DNA from: an uncultured Eubacteriales bacterium
Lineage (GTDB): Bacteria; Bacillota; Clostridia; Lachnospirales; Bianqueaceae
Direction: 5' to 3'
Length of the DNA: 49,301 bases
Assembly: GCA_902493345.1 (NCBI GenBank)
Contig: CABUPM010000004.1
Span: 1-49,301 of the forward strand
Part shown: one piece after another, positions 16,748 through 25,428 of the stretch
Layout of the letters: the number at the start of each line of letters is the position of its first letter
How positions within the stretch are numbered: the first letter of the stretch is position 1
Made by a program: the position numbers and the translations under genes
The notes under the pieces: model-generated
Told to the model about the DNA's origin: nothing
Databases searched by the model: none
Seen by the model: the letters and a program-made list of their open reading frames with translations, nothing else

Positions 16748-18934
16748 ATGGCGATTCATTATAACGAAGAAAAAAGGATTTTTCAGTTAGATACGGACAA
16801 AACCACATATGCGATGGGGCTTTCTCCGGAAGGCTATATGGGACATATTTATTATGGAGCGAGAATTTACGGGACGGTAGAGAATTATCTGCTGCGCATG
16901 GAAGAAAAACCTAAAACCCCATCTGTAAACAAGCGGGACAAATCGGTGTTTCTGGATAGCTTTCCGATGGAGTACCCTACCGGCGGTGTGGGAGATTACC
17001 GGGAAAGCTGCCTGAATGTAAGAAATGAGGCCGGGCAGATGGGATGCGAGATCTTTTATCGGTCCCATGAAATCTATCAAGGCAAGAGACCGCTTGCGGG
17101 GCTGCCGGCTTCTTTCGGAAAGCAGGAAGAGGTAGAGACCCTGGATCTCGTGTGTGAAGATCCGATTCTGCATCTGCAGGTGATATTATCCTATTCTGTT
17201 TTTGAAAAGGAAAACGTGATCACACGAAGCGTCCGTGTGGAAAATCACGGACAGGAAGAGCTGCGGCTGGAAAAAGTCTACAGCGCGTGCCTGGATATGG
17301 ATGATGAAAACTTTGAGATGATGAGTCTGTACGGTTCTTGGGCGAGAGAACGGCATATTCAGCAGAATCCGCTGGCCTTTGGAAAACAGATGGTATCTTC
17401 CGTACGAGGAGAATCCAGTCATCAGGAACATCCGTTTTTGGCGCTGGTTACGCCGGGAACCACACAGCAGCAGGGTAAGGTCTACAGCATGCATTTTGTG
17501 TATTCCGGAAACTTTATCGCGCAGGCAGAGAAAAATCATGCCAACAGTGTGCGTATGGTGATGGGAATCCATTCGAATGAATTTTGCTGGCGCCTGCATC
17601 CGGGAGAGAGCTTTCAGGCTCCGGAAGTCGTTATGGTCTATTCCGGGGAAGGCCTGGGTGAGATGACAAGAAGCTACCATGACTTCTACAGAAATCATCT
17701 GATCCGGAGTAAGTATAATCATAAAAAGAGGCCGATTCTCATCAACAACTGGGAAGCGACATATTTTGACTTTAACACGGAAAAGTTGCTTGCAATCGCA
17801 AAAGAGGCCAAACAGTGCGGAATCGAGATGCTGGTAATGGATGACGGCTGGTTTGGAAAGCGAAACAGCGACAACTGTTCTCTGGGAGATTGGGTGGTCA
17901 ATACAGAGAAGCTTACCGGAGGCCTGAAAGCTCTGGTAGATCAGGTCAACGCAATCGGCCTGAAGTTTGGTATCTGGTTTGAGCCGGAGATGGTCTCACC
18001 GGATTCTCATCTGTATGAAACCCATCCGGACTGGGCGATCCAGATCCGCGGAAGAGAAGCTACACAGATCAGGAGCCAGTATGTACTGGATCTTACAAGA
18101 CCGGAAGTAAGGGAGTACGTGTATGAATCCGTAGCTTCTATCCTAAAGAGCGCCAATATCGCATATGTAAAATGGGATATGAACCGTCAGTTAAGTGATC
18201 TGGGAAGCGTATATCTCCCGGCAGAGGCACAGCAGGAGCTGTTCCACCGATATGTACTCGGTGTGTATGAATTGCAGGAGCGTCTGCTACAGGAGTTCCC
18301 AGATCTGCTGTTGGAAAACTGTTCCGGAGGAGGAGCGAGATTTGATCCCGGTATGCTCTATTATAGTCCACAGATCTGGTGCTCGGATGATACAGATGCG
18401 ATCGAACGGCTGAGCATCCAGGAGGGGACGGCTCTCGTGTATCCGTTATCCACGATGGGAGCCCATGTCAGCGATTGCCCGAACCATGCGGTCGGGCGGG
18501 TGACACCTTTTGAGACGAGAGGACATGTGGCGCTGGCGGGAACCTTTGGTTACGAACTGGATGTAACCAAAATTCCGGAAGAAGACCGCAGGATGATTCC
18601 GGAGCAGGTAGCGATGTACCACAAATACAATGAATTGATCCGGGAAGGGGACTATTACCGGATTGCCTCTTATCGGGAGAATCATTTTTATGATTGTTGG
18701 GCGGTAGTGTCCAAGGACAAAAAAGAGCTGCTGCTGACTTATGTACAGGTGTTGGCGTATCCGAGATTCCGCAGCAGAAAGATCTATCTGCAGGGGCTGG
18801 ATCCGAATGCGGTGTATCATCTGGAAGGAACAGATGAACACTACAGCGGCGAGATGCTGATGCGGGCCGGGTATCTGGTTGGCCATGAAACCGGAGATTT
18901 CAGAAGCAGACTGTATCATTTTGTAGCAGAGTAA
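16748..18934 (+). CDS. Alpha-galactosidase, GH36
   Basis: A 728-residue hydrolase of alpha-1,6-galactosides such as raffinose, stachyose and melibiose. It has an N-terminal beta-sandwich (residues 1 to about 330), a TIM barrel with the nucleophile in YVKWDMNRQ (D477), the ENCSGGGARFDPGM loop and the acid/base in WCSDDTDAIE (D547 or D548), then a C-terminal beta domain. No signal peptide is seen, so it is cytoplasmic and needs an importer that is not in this window. Length and active-site spacing match the bacterial AgaA/AgaN group. It is preceded by AAAGGAGTGAG and carries its own promoter and terminator. Confidence 0.95.
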   Translation: MAIHYNEEKRIFQLDTDKTTYAMGLSPEGYMGHIYYGARIYGTVENYLLRMEEKPKTPSVNKRDKSVFLDSFPMEYPTGGVGDYRESCLNVRNEAGQMGCEIFYRSHEIYQGKRPLAGLPASFGKQEEVETLDLVCEDPILHLQVILSYSVFEKENVITRSVRVENHGQEELRLEKVYSACLDMDDENFEMMSLYGSWARERHIQQNPLAFGKQMVSSVRGESSHQEHPFLALVTPGTTQQQGKVYSMHFVYSGNFIAQAEKNHANSVRMVMGIHSNEFCWRLHPGESFQAPEVVMVYSGEGLGEMTRSYHDFYRNHLIRSKYNHKKRPILINNWEATYFDFNTEKLLAIAKEAKQCGIEMLVMDDGWFGKRNSDNCSLGDWVVNTEKLTGGLKALVDQVNAIGLKFGIWFEPEMVSPDSHLYETHPDWAIQIRGREATQIRSQYVLDLTRPEVREYVYESVASILKSANIAYVKWDMNRQLSDLGSVYLPAEAQQELFHRYVLGVYELQERLLQEFPDLLLENCSGGGARFDPGMLYYSPQIWCSDDTDAIERLSIQEGTALVYPLSTMGAHVSDCPNHAVGRVTPFETRGHVALAGTFGYELDVTKIPEEDRRMIPEQVAMYHKYNELIREGDYYRIASYRENHFYDCWAVVSKDKKELLLTYVQVLAYPRFRSRKIYLQGLDPNAVYHLEGTDEHYSGEMLMRAGYLVGHETGDFRSRLYHFVAE

Positions 18935-18947
18935 GACAGATCCGGAG

Positions 18948-18987
18948 AACAGGGAGTATTCCGTAAAAGGAGTGCTCCCTGTTTTTA
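18948..18987 (+). terminator. Terminator of the alpha-galactosidase gene
   Basis: A 15-bp stem (left arm starts AACAGGGAG, right arm ends CTCCCTGTT, with three G-T wobbles) encloses the loop GTAAAA and is followed by a T-run. Confidence 0.9.
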
Positions 18988-19067
18988 TTATGCGGAAATA
19001 TACAGACAGTTCATGATAATTGAAAATCTTGAACTACTTGAAAATAGGCAAAATCTCAACCATCCCT

Positions 19068-19073
19068 TATAAT
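19068..19073 (+). promoter_or_regulatory. -10 element upstream of the transposase-like cassette
   Basis: A TATAAT box lies 43 bases before the proposed ATG at 19116. The nearest TTGAAA (19038) is 24 bases away, too far for a normal spacer, so the promoter is uncertain. Confidence 0.4.
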
Positions 19074-19115
19074 AGATGTATCCGAAGAGAAGCTCGGAAA
19101 AATACGGAGAGAGAG

Positions 19116-19904
19116 ATGGGAGCTATGTCCAGAGTCGCACGCAGGAGAAGCAGCAGGGGGATGCATCATATATTGGTTCAGGGGCCCAGAGGGCAGAAGG
19201 TCTTTGCGGAGGATACAGATAAGCTGCGCTATTTGGAAACCATTCAGAAGTATCACAGAGAAGGAAAGGTTCGGCTGTATGCATACTGTATCCTGGAGAA
19301 TTCGGCACATATTTTGATCGAGGAGGCAGAGGATGATGTATCGCGGTTTATGCGCCGGGTCGGAATCTCCTATGTACGGTGGTACAATCGGCGGTACGGC
19401 CGGGAAGGGGCCTTATTCCGCGACCGATATGCCAGCCAGCCGGTCAATGACGAGGCAGAATGTATGCGGATGATTCGTTTTATTCACCAGCAGCCGGTTC
19501 GTCTGGGATTGGCCAAGCGTATGTCGGATTATCCGTGGAGCAGTTATGGAGAGTACCTGGTCAGTACCTATCGAGTGGACCGGGGAGAGCTTCTGGGACT
19601 TTTGGGAGACTGGAACTATGAGCGTTATATGAAAAACAGCTGGCGGGATCTGTATCTGCGGGAACGGCCGCCCTATTATCAGAAGACAGATGAAGAGGCC
19701 CTCCGGCTGGTACAGATGCGGATGAACGGCCGCCGTGTGGAGGAGCTGCGGACAATGAAGATCGAGGACCGCAATGAGCTGCTGCGGCAGATGCGCTACG
19801 ATGATGGTATCAGCATCTCACAATTATCCAGAGTGACGGCTATAGGACGCGGGATCATACAGCGGATTCGACAGAGAGAAAAGGATGAGGGAGAGGAAGG
19901 GTAA
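19116..19904 (+). CDS. REP-associated (Y1) transposase-like protein with a degenerate HUH site
   Basis: 262 residues from ATG 19116 (GGAGA five bases upstream); the frame is open further upstream but lacks a better site, and ATG 19125 is an alternative. The family pattern is clear: SSRGMHHILVQG near the start, LYAYCILENSAHILI, SRFMRRVGISYVRWYNRRYG, ALFRDRYASQPV, MIRFIHQQPVRLGL and DYPWSSYGEYL, then a C-terminal helix-turn-helix (ISISQLSRVTAIGRGIIQRI). Y1/RAYT proteins normally carry NHVH as the metal-binding HUH motif; here it reads NSAH, so the first His is lost and strand cleavage is doubtful. No inverted repeats or target duplications typical of an insertion sequence were seen. It is followed after two bases by the gene at 19907. 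Possibly domesticated as a DNA-binding protein. Confidence 0.85.
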   Translation: MGAMSRVARRRSSRGMHHILVQGPRGQKVFAEDTDKLRYLETIQKYHREGKVRLYAYCILENSAHILIEEAEDDVSRFMRRVGISYVRWYNRRYGREGALFRDRYASQPVNDEAECMRMIRFIHQQPVRLGLAKRMSDYPWSSYGEYLVSTYRVDRGELLGLLGDWNYERYMKNSWRDLYLRERPPYYQKTDEEALRLVQMRMNGRRVEELRTMKIEDRNELLRQMRYDDGISISQLSRVTAIGRGIIQRIRQREKDEGEEG

Positions 19905-19906
19905 AT

Positions 19907-20731
19907 ATGGATCGATACAGTACGGACGCGGAGCTTGGCAAGAGTATTTTGCAGGGATATCTGCGTATGCAGGAGAGACTGGAACGGGAACAGCAGTATC
20001 TGCAGGAACTGCAGGAGGAGATGCCCGCTTATGGAAATGAGAGAGAGCATGTGATGGAAAGCCGCAGGCACGATCCGATGGAACGGCATGTGATCCACAG
20101 ACTGGTGACAGAAGATGGTGTGGAAAGTCTGCAAAAAGGGGTCGGAGAGTACCAGGTCAAGATCCATCAGGCGCTGGAGAGGCTCCCGGATACCTCGGCG
20201 GCTCTTCTGCGCAAACACTATTTTCAGCAGATCCCCTGGACTGAGTGCGCGCAGGAGATGGGCAGCAGCATCCAATCTCAGGCATTTCTCCGCAGGCGGG
20301 TACGGGCGCATGAAGAATTTTGGAATATGTATCAGAGGGGCGCGGGACAGAACGGAACGATGACCAAGGCAAAAGAGTGCCGAATGTGGAGGGACTACGT
20401 ACAGTGGAAGAAGGCCGAAGGAGAGATGGAACCGGAAGAAGCCAAAAAGTTCCTGACAGAAAAGACCGGTGTGTCGTCTAGGAGAATGCATCGCTTACTG
20501 CGTTTTTTGGCATTGATTCCGGAGTTTCAGTACAAATTGGAAGCCGGAGAGATCGCAGAGGCGGCAGCCTATCAGATCAGTTTCCTGAAAGCCAATTATC
20601 AGCATCAGTTGACAGAGCTTCTGGATTACCGGCATCTGATGATCAGCGAATATCAGGCCAAAGCCCTGCGGAAACTGACCTTTCACGAATGGTTCCGCCA
20701 AGAGGAGGTCCTGAAGATCCTGCTTCCATAA
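19907..20731 (+). CDS. Protein with a sigma-like N-terminal region and a ParB-like helix-turn-helix
   Basis: A 274-residue protein I cannot assign to a named family. Residues 10-80 are a charged coiled-coil region. Residues 85-135 (LERLPDTSAALLRKHYFQQIPWTECAQEMG) recall the region-4-like helices of phage ArpU/DUF1492 regulators. The C-terminal 100 residues (VSSRRMHRLLRFLALIPEF, EAGEIAEAAAYQISFL) closely resemble the KorB/ParB DNA-binding helix-turn-helix of partition proteins from mobile elements, but the ParB N-terminal CTPase domain is missing. It starts two bases after the transposase-like gene with AGGAAGGG upstream, so the two form a cassette. A DNA-binding role is likely; the target is unknown. 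Confidence 0.75.
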   Translation: MDRYSTDAELGKSILQGYLRMQERLEREQQYLQELQEEMPAYGNEREHVMESRRHDPMERHVIHRLVTEDGVESLQKGVGEYQVKIHQALERLPDTSAALLRKHYFQQIPWTECAQEMGSSIQSQAFLRRRVRAHEEFWNMYQRGAGQNGTMTKAKECRMWRDYVQWKKAEGEMEPEEAKKFLTEKTGVSSRRMHRLLRFLALIPEFQYKLEAGEIAEAAAYQISFLKANYQHQLTELLDYRHLMISEYQAKALRKLTFHEWFRQEEVLKILLP

Positions 20732-20736
20732 AAATA

Positions 20737-20773
20737 AACCCGGAACGTGACGGAAATCCTCACGTTCCGGGTT
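20737..20773. terminator. Terminator between convergent genes (best for abrB)
   Basis: Perfect 14-base arms AACCCGGAACGTGA and TCACGTTCCGGGTT enclose a 9-base loop. The minus-strand exit has the T-rich run TTTATTTTTA, so it fits abrB best; it can also stop the plus-strand cassette. Confidence 0.85.
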
Positions 20774-20798
20774 GCCTGATTCCACAGAATATATCCGC

Positions 20799-21062
20799 TT
20801 ATTCGCTGATTTTGAAACCAGCCAGCTCAGCCAGCTCGCGGATACTGTTTTTGGAGACCTTCTTGCCCTTGTATTCGACCAGGTCTGTCATATCGCCACT
20901 GAAGATGTCAGCAGGCTGATACTTACGGAGTACAATTCGATCATTTTCGGTAAAAATCTCAAAATTGTCCCCTGGGCAAAAATCGTATGTAGTACGGATC
21001 TCTTTCGGAATAACCAAGCGTCCCAAGTCATCCATCTGACGAACAATACCAGTAGCCTTCAT
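20799..21062 (-). CDS. AbrB/SpoVT-type transition-state regulator
   Basis: An 87-residue protein with an N-terminal swapped-hairpin AbrB domain: MKATGIVRQMDDLGRLVIPK (1-20), EIRTTYDFCPGDNFEIF, IVLRKYQPAD. AbrB-type dimers or tetramers bind AT-rich promoters and control growth-phase genes in sporulating Firmicutes. The C-terminal 35 residues are poorly conserved. The gene is monocistronic, with a consensus promoter at 21109-21137 and a hairpin terminator. Which AbrB paralogue it is cannot be decided from sequence alone. Confidence 0.92.
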   Translation of the reverse strand: MKATGIVRQMDDLGRLVIPKEIRTTYDFCPGDNFEIFTENDRIVLRKYQPADIFSGDMTDLVEYKGKKVSKNSIRELAELAGFKISE

Positions 21063-21108
21063 AATTCTACCCCCCTATATTCTCCTCGGTCTAACGCCGA
21101 TTAGATCC

Positions 21109-21137
21109 AGTATAATCCAGAAAATGAAAATTGTCAA
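21109..21137 (-). promoter_or_regulatory. Promoter of abrB-type gene
   Basis: On the minus strand TTGACA (21137-21132) and TATACT (21114-21109) are 17 bases apart; the leader to the ATG is about 40 bases. Confidence 0.8.
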
Positions 21138-21200
21138 TATCCGGTAATTAGATTTTTCTAGGATTTTCTACTTTTTGTGATTTATTTATATTTAATGTAA

Positions 21201-21206
21201 TATAAT
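21201..21206 (+). promoter_or_regulatory. -10 element upstream of the decayed nuclease-like copy
   Basis: TATAAT lies 55 bases before the TTG codon; TTGTGA at 21175 has a 20-base spacer, so the promoter is weak or degraded. Confidence 0.35.
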
Positions 21207-21260
21207 GGAGAAAAAATACAATAAAAAAGAATGAAAATGGGAAAAAAAGGAGTGATATTA

Positions 21261-21814
21261 TTGTTTCCGGTGATTTATTTTCTCTTCGTTACTGCCAAAT
21301 GCCTCTCGTACCGCGGTTCCTGGAGCTTATCTCATAAGCACCATACCAACGGGCAGATGTATTATTACAAGCAGACCGTCCATAAGACCTGTTATGTGCG
21401 CCGTAGGGATGAACCTCAGGTTCTGGCGGAATATGCTGAGCGGCAGAAGTGGCGTCAGGAGCGAAAGAATCTCCAACAGCAGCTGGTGAGTTTATCCCCT
21501 GCCGAGCGCCGCGAAGTACGCCAGCAGATACGGCTTTATCAGGAACTCGGACTTGAAAAATTACCACTGGATAAGAATATATCCTTTGACGGGACGGATC
21601 TCGACTCCAGAGCCGAGATCGTTCTCTATGAGTTCTTGAAGAATTTAGGCATTGTGAGCGAGCATAATCGCCCGATTGATACAGGACCCTATAGCTACTG
21701 GCTTACATTCATTATCGATGGTAAAAAGGTCTATCTGAAACAGATGGGCAGGCTAAAGGGCCCGTAATACCATCGTAAGCAGGTCAAAAGATCAAAAACT
21801 ACAGAACTCATGAC
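21261..21814 (+). pseudogene. Decayed second copy of the PD-(D/E)XK nuclease-like gene
   Basis: The copy is homologous at DNA and protein level to the gene at 1448, including the ribosome binding site and the TTG start (an in-frame ATG at 21231 is also possible). The readable part has 168 residues and ends at TAA 21765-21767. That stop lines up with a CAA codon of the intact copy. Two codons are missing at the PDF motif, which now reads WLTF, and the second acidic motif LEHMG became LKQMG, so two of three presumed catalytic positions are gone. Homology continues past the stop to about 21814, with a one-base deletion near 21785, and then breaks off. The first acidic motif DSRAE is retained. 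A short N-terminal product could still be made. Confidence 0.85.
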
Positions 21815-21822
21815 ATAAAGAG

Positions 21823-21855
21823 AGGGGCCATCGCACGTTAATGTGACAACCCCTT
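21823..21855 (+). terminator. Hairpin, member 3 of the CGTTAGTG family
   Basis: An imperfect stem starting AGGGG and ending CCCCT encloses GCACGTTAATGTG; a T-rich stretch follows. It lies just after the decayed gene copy and 19 bases from the end of minus-strand purB. Confidence 0.6.
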
Positions 21856-21874
21856 GTTCTTTTATGGTATTAAC

Positions 21875-23308
21875 TTATACATTGACTTCCGCGGTGACTT
21901 CGCCATCGTCCTTGTACTTCTCCAGGATGGGAGCGACATCCTCACGCAGAAAATCATCGACCTGCTGAGGCGCGCGGCCTACGAAGTTTTCGGGACGAAT
22001 CAGTGCCTTCAGATCCTCCAGAGAGATTCCGAAAGCAGGGTCGGCAGCGATCAGCTCCAGCAGCGGATTTTCTCCGCCCTCCTGCTTGATCACACGGCCG
22101 GCTTCCATAGAATGGACACGGATCCGCTCGTGCAGCTCCTGACGGTCGCCGCCGCGCTTGACGGCATCCATCATGATATTCTCGGTTGCCATGAACGGCA
22201 GCTCCTTCATCAGGCGCTGTTCAATGACCTTGGGATAAACCACCAGACCGTCTGTTACATTGATGTACAGGGTCAGAATGGCATCCACAGCCAGAAAAGC
22301 CTCCGGAATGGCCAGACGCTTGTTGGCGGAATCGTCCAGCGTCCGCTCAAACCATTGTGCGGATGCGGTGATGGCAGGATTCAGAGCATCGACCATCACA
22401 TAACGGGACAGGGAAGCGATACGCTCCGAACGCATGGGATTACGCTTGTACGCCATAGCAGAAGAACCGATCTGCTTGGATTCAAAGGGCTCTTCGATCT
22501 CCTTCAGATGCTGAAGAAGACGGATATCGCTGGAAAACTTAGAAGCAGACTGAGCGATACCGGACAGGACATTCAGAATCCGGCTGTCAATTTTGCGGGA
22601 GTAGGTCTGTCCGGAGACAGGATATACACCGCTGTATCCCATTTTTTTAGCCACAGCACGATCCAGTGCGCGTACCTTTTCATGGTCGCCCTCAAAGAGC
22701 TCCAGGAAAGAAGCCTGTGTACCGGTCGTTCCCTTGGCGCCGCGCAGTTTCGCGTGGGAGAGACAATCCTCCAGATCCTCCAGATCCAGGAGAAGATCCT
22801 GAATCCACAGGGTCGCGCGCTTTCCTACAGTTGTAGGCTGAGCGGGCTGAAAATGGGTAAAGGCGAGGGTCGCCTGGTTCTTATAAGTATCGGCAAATCC
22901 GGACAGATGTCGGATCAGGGCAACCAGCTTTTTGCGGACCAGACGCAGCGCGTCATACATGACGATCAGATCTGTATTATCTCCGACATAGCAGGAGGTC
23001 GCGCCAAGATGAATGATTCCCTTGGCAGAAGGGCACTGTACGCCATAAGCGTACACATGGGACATGACATCGTGCCGCACTTCTTTTTCACGAGCCACCG
23101 CTACATCATAGTTGATATCATCCTGATGCGCTTTCAGCTCCGCAATCTGTTCATCGGTAATAGGGAGCCCCAGCTCCTGCTCGGCCTCAGCCAGAGCGAT
23201 CCACAGCCTGCGCCAGGTGCGGAACTTTACATCCTCAGAGAAAAGATGCTGCATCTCATAGCTGGCATAGCGGGAGGCAAGGGGGGTATTGTATATATCG
23301 TGAGCCAT
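21875..23308 (-). CDS. purB: Adenylosuccinate lyase
   Basis: 477 residues from the ATG at 23308, chosen because GCAGGAGA lies 7 bases upstream; an in-frame TTG at 23323 overlaps nothing useful and lacks a binding site. The enzyme releases fumarate from SAICAR and from adenylosuccinate in purine synthesis. Family motifs: GATSCYVGDNTDL, THFQPAQPTTVGKR, the flexible signature loop SSAMAYKRNPMRSE and WFERTLDDSANKR. It is the last gene of the purA-purC-purB operon, 15 bases after purC. Confidence 0.96.
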   Translation of the reverse strand: MAHDIYNTPLASRYASYEMQHLFSEDVKFRTWRRLWIALAEAEQELGLPITDEQIAELKAHQDDINYDVAVAREKEVRHDVMSHVYAYGVQCPSAKGIIHLGATSCYVGDNTDLIVMYDALRLVRKKLVALIRHLSGFADTYKNQATLAFTHFQPAQPTTVGKRATLWIQDLLLDLEDLEDCLSHAKLRGAKGTTGTQASFLELFEGDHEKVRALDRAVAKKMGYSGVYPVSGQTYSRKIDSRILNVLSGIAQSASKFSSDIRLLQHLKEIEEPFESKQIGSSAMAYKRNPMRSERIASLSRYVMVDALNPAITASAQWFERTLDDSANKRLAIPEAFLAVDAILTLYINVTDGLVVYPKVIEQRLMKELPFMATENIMMDAVKRGGDRQELHERIRVHSMEAGRVIKQEGGENPLLELIAADPAFGISLEDLKALIRPENFVGRAPQQVDDFLREDVAPILEKYKDDGEVTAEVNV

Positions 23309-23323
23309 AACCGTCTCCTGCAA

Positions 23324-24023
23324 TTACAGACCCAGACGGTGCATAACTTCCTGATAAGCTTCCTCTACACCGCCCAGATCGCGGCGGAAACGGTCCTTAT
23401 CCAGTTTGTCATGTGTCTTGACATCCCACAGACGGCAGGTATCCGGGCTGATCTCGTCAGCCAGAATGATCTGACCATGGTAGCGGCCAAACTCAATCTT
23501 GAAGTCAACCAGTTCAATGCCGACGGTCAGGAAGAATGCCTTCAGCTCTTCGTTAATCTTCATGGTCAGCTCGCTGATCCGATCGATCTCTTCCTGAGTC
23601 GCTACATCCAGCGCCAGGATATGAGAGGTATTGATCATCGGATCGCCCAGAGCGTCATCCTTCAGGCAGAACTCCAGAGTCGGGCAGGACAGTACGCGGC
23701 CTTCCTCTACGCCGAAACGCTTAGAAAAGCTGCCTGCTGCGATATTGCGCACGATTACTTCCAGAGGAACGATCTCTACCTTCTTAACGGCAGTCTCACG
23801 GTCGTTCAGTTCCTTGACCAGATGTGTGGGGATGCCTTTCCAGCATCGCAAAGAGCATATTGCTCATGCGGTTGTTGATAACGCCCTTGCCCAGGATGGT
23901 TCCCTTCTTCAGGCCGTTGAACGCGGTGGCGTCATCCTTGTAGGATACGATATAAGTATCCGGATCGTCCGTCACATAAACCTTCTTTGCTTTTCCCTCG
24001 TAGAGCTGTTCTTTCTTTTCCAT
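23324..24023 (-). pseudogene. purC: SAICAR synthetase, frameshifted
   Basis: The N-terminal part (24023 to 23838: EQLYEGKAKKVYVTDDPD, VSYKDDATAFNG, GKGVINNRMSNMLFAMLE) and the rest (23836 to 23324: GIPTHLVKELNDRETAVKK, VPLEVIVRNIAAGSFSKR, SPDTCRLWD) lie in different frames. One orphan base (23837) separates them. Relatives normally read MLEKEG here, so five bases appear to be lost; a loss of two or a gain of one would also fit. Everything else is intact and the sum is of normal length (about 235 residues). The enzyme joins aspartate to CAIR in purine synthesis. The cause may be a real mutation (purine auxotrophy or a mixed population) or a sequence error. AGGAG precedes the ATG; purA ends 14 bases upstream. 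Confidence 0.9.
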
Positions 24024-24037
24024 TGTTGAGTTCTCCT

Positions 24038-25312
24038 TTACTCCATGATTAAATATGCGTTACGGTCTGCTCCGACAGAGACATACTTGACGGGGCATCC
24101 CATTTCTTTTTCAATGTACTTGATATAGTCATAAGCGGCCTTCGGCAGATCTTCTACCTTTCGGCAGCCGCTGATATCGCAGTTCCAACCCTTCATATAG
24201 GTGTAAACAGGCTTAGCGCGGTCGAGAGCGGCACCGAAGGGGAAATCATGAACGATCTCGCCGTCGATTTCGTAAGCGCTGCAGACCGGGATCTCTTCCA
24301 TATAGGACAGGATATCCAGCTTGGTCAGCGCCAGCTCGGTTGCTCCCTGCATTCTGGTGCCATACCGGGAAGCGACAACGTCAAATCCGCCGACACGGCG
24401 CGGTCTGCCGGTCGCGGCGCCGTATTCGTTGCCGGCCTTACGCAGAGCTTCTGCCTCATCGCCGAACATTTCACAGGTAAAAGGACCTTCGCCTACGCAG
24501 GAAGAATACGCTTTGATGATGCCGACAACCGAATCCAGACGATGGTTGGGGATTCCGGCTCCTACAGGCGCATAAGCGGCAATCGTAGAAGAAGAGGAGG
24601 TGTAGGGATAGATACCGAAATCAATATCTCTCAGTGCTCCAAGCTGTGCCTCAAAGAGGATCTTCTTGCCATCGCGGGCTGCCTGATCCAGGAAAAGGCT
24701 TGTATCGCAGACAAAGTCGCGTACAGGCGCGAAGTTCTCGTTCAGCCAGGCAACAAGCTGATCAAAGTCGATCGGATCGGCGCCGTATACCTTCTGCAGA
24801 GTCAGATTCTTCCACTCTACGATGTCCTTCAGACGGGGCAGCAGGGTATCCATATGCAGCAGATCTCCCATGCGCACACCCTTTTTCATGTATTTGTCGC
24901 CGTATACATAAGCGATTCCGCGGCGGGTAGAGCCATATTTCTTATCGGCCAGCCGGGATTCCTCTAGACAGTCCTGATCCACGTGGTAGGGCATGCAGAC
25001 GATGGCCCGATCGCTGATCTTGAGGTTGGCCGGAGTGATCTCAATTCCGCCCTTTCTCAGATTGACAATCTCTCCGCACAGATGATGCAGATCGATGACC
25101 ATACCGTTCCCCATAACATTGGTTACATTTTCGTGGAAAATACCGGATGGAATCAGATTCAGAATGAACGAACCGCGAGGATTGACTACGGTATGGCCGG
25201 CGTTATTGCCGCCCTGATACCGGACAACGACGTCATAGTCCTGACTGATCAGATCGACCATGCGTCCCTTGCCTTCATCTCCCCAGTTAATTCCAGTGAT
25301 GGCTGTCAACAT
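24038..25312 (-). CDS. purA: Adenylosuccinate synthetase
   Basis: 424 residues from the ATG at 25312; an ATG six bases upstream is too close to the AGGAAGGA site. The GTP-dependent enzyme makes adenylosuccinate from IMP and aspartate. Motifs: INWGDEGKGRMVD (catalytic Asp and P-loop), YQGGNNAGHTVV, GSTRRGIAY, the FEAQLGALRDIDFG and YPYTSSSS segments, and VGGFDVVASRYG. First gene of the purine operon, with a consensus promoter at 25429-25457 and a 117-base leader that holds a hairpin with a T-run. Confidence 0.96.
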   Translation of the reverse strand: MLTAITGINWGDEGKGRMVDLISQDYDVVVRYQGGNNAGHTVVNPRGSFILNLIPSGIFHENVTNVMGNGMVIDLHHLCGEIVNLRKGGIEITPANLKISDRAIVCMPYHVDQDCLEESRLADKKYGSTRRGIAYVYGDKYMKKGVRMGDLLHMDTLLPRLKDIVEWKNLTLQKVYGADPIDFDQLVAWLNENFAPVRDFVCDTSLFLDQAARDGKKILFEAQLGALRDIDFGIYPYTSSSSTIAAYAPVGAGIPNHRLDSVVGIIKAYSSCVGEGPFTCEMFGDEAEALRKAGNEYGAATGRPRRVGGFDVVASRYGTRMQGATELALTKLDILSYMEEIPVCSAYEIDGEIVHDFPFGAALDRAKPVYTYMKGWNCDISGCRKVEDLPKAAYDYIKYIEKEMGCPVKYVSVGADRNAYLIME

Positions 25313-25365
25313 AGACATTCCTTCCTTCCTGAGTTTAGTCATTTGCTAGGATACGGAACGAGACC

Positions 25366-25403
25366 AATAAAAAATACCGCTCAATTATTTAGGTATGGGC
25401 GGT
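25366..25403 (-). promoter_or_regulatory. Hairpin with T-run in the purA leader (possible attenuator)
   Basis: On the minus strand ACCGC (25403-25399) pairs with GCGGT (25380-25376) around an 18-base loop, followed by ATTTTTTATT. It lies between promoter and start codon of purA. The stem is weak and no known purine riboswitch core was recognised, so attenuation is only a suggestion. Confidence 0.35.
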
Positions 25404-25428
25404 TTGGATTACTCTCCATTCCATTCCG

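Noticed and set aside
23825..23850. Programmed ribosomal frameshift in purC
   Set aside because: No slippery heptamer with a following structure was seen and PurC is not known to use frameshifting; a mutation or sequence error is simpler.
21854..23878. A 674-residue open frame on the plus strand
   Set aside because: It is entirely antisense to purB and purC, has no matching family pattern, and arises from codon bias of the purine genes.
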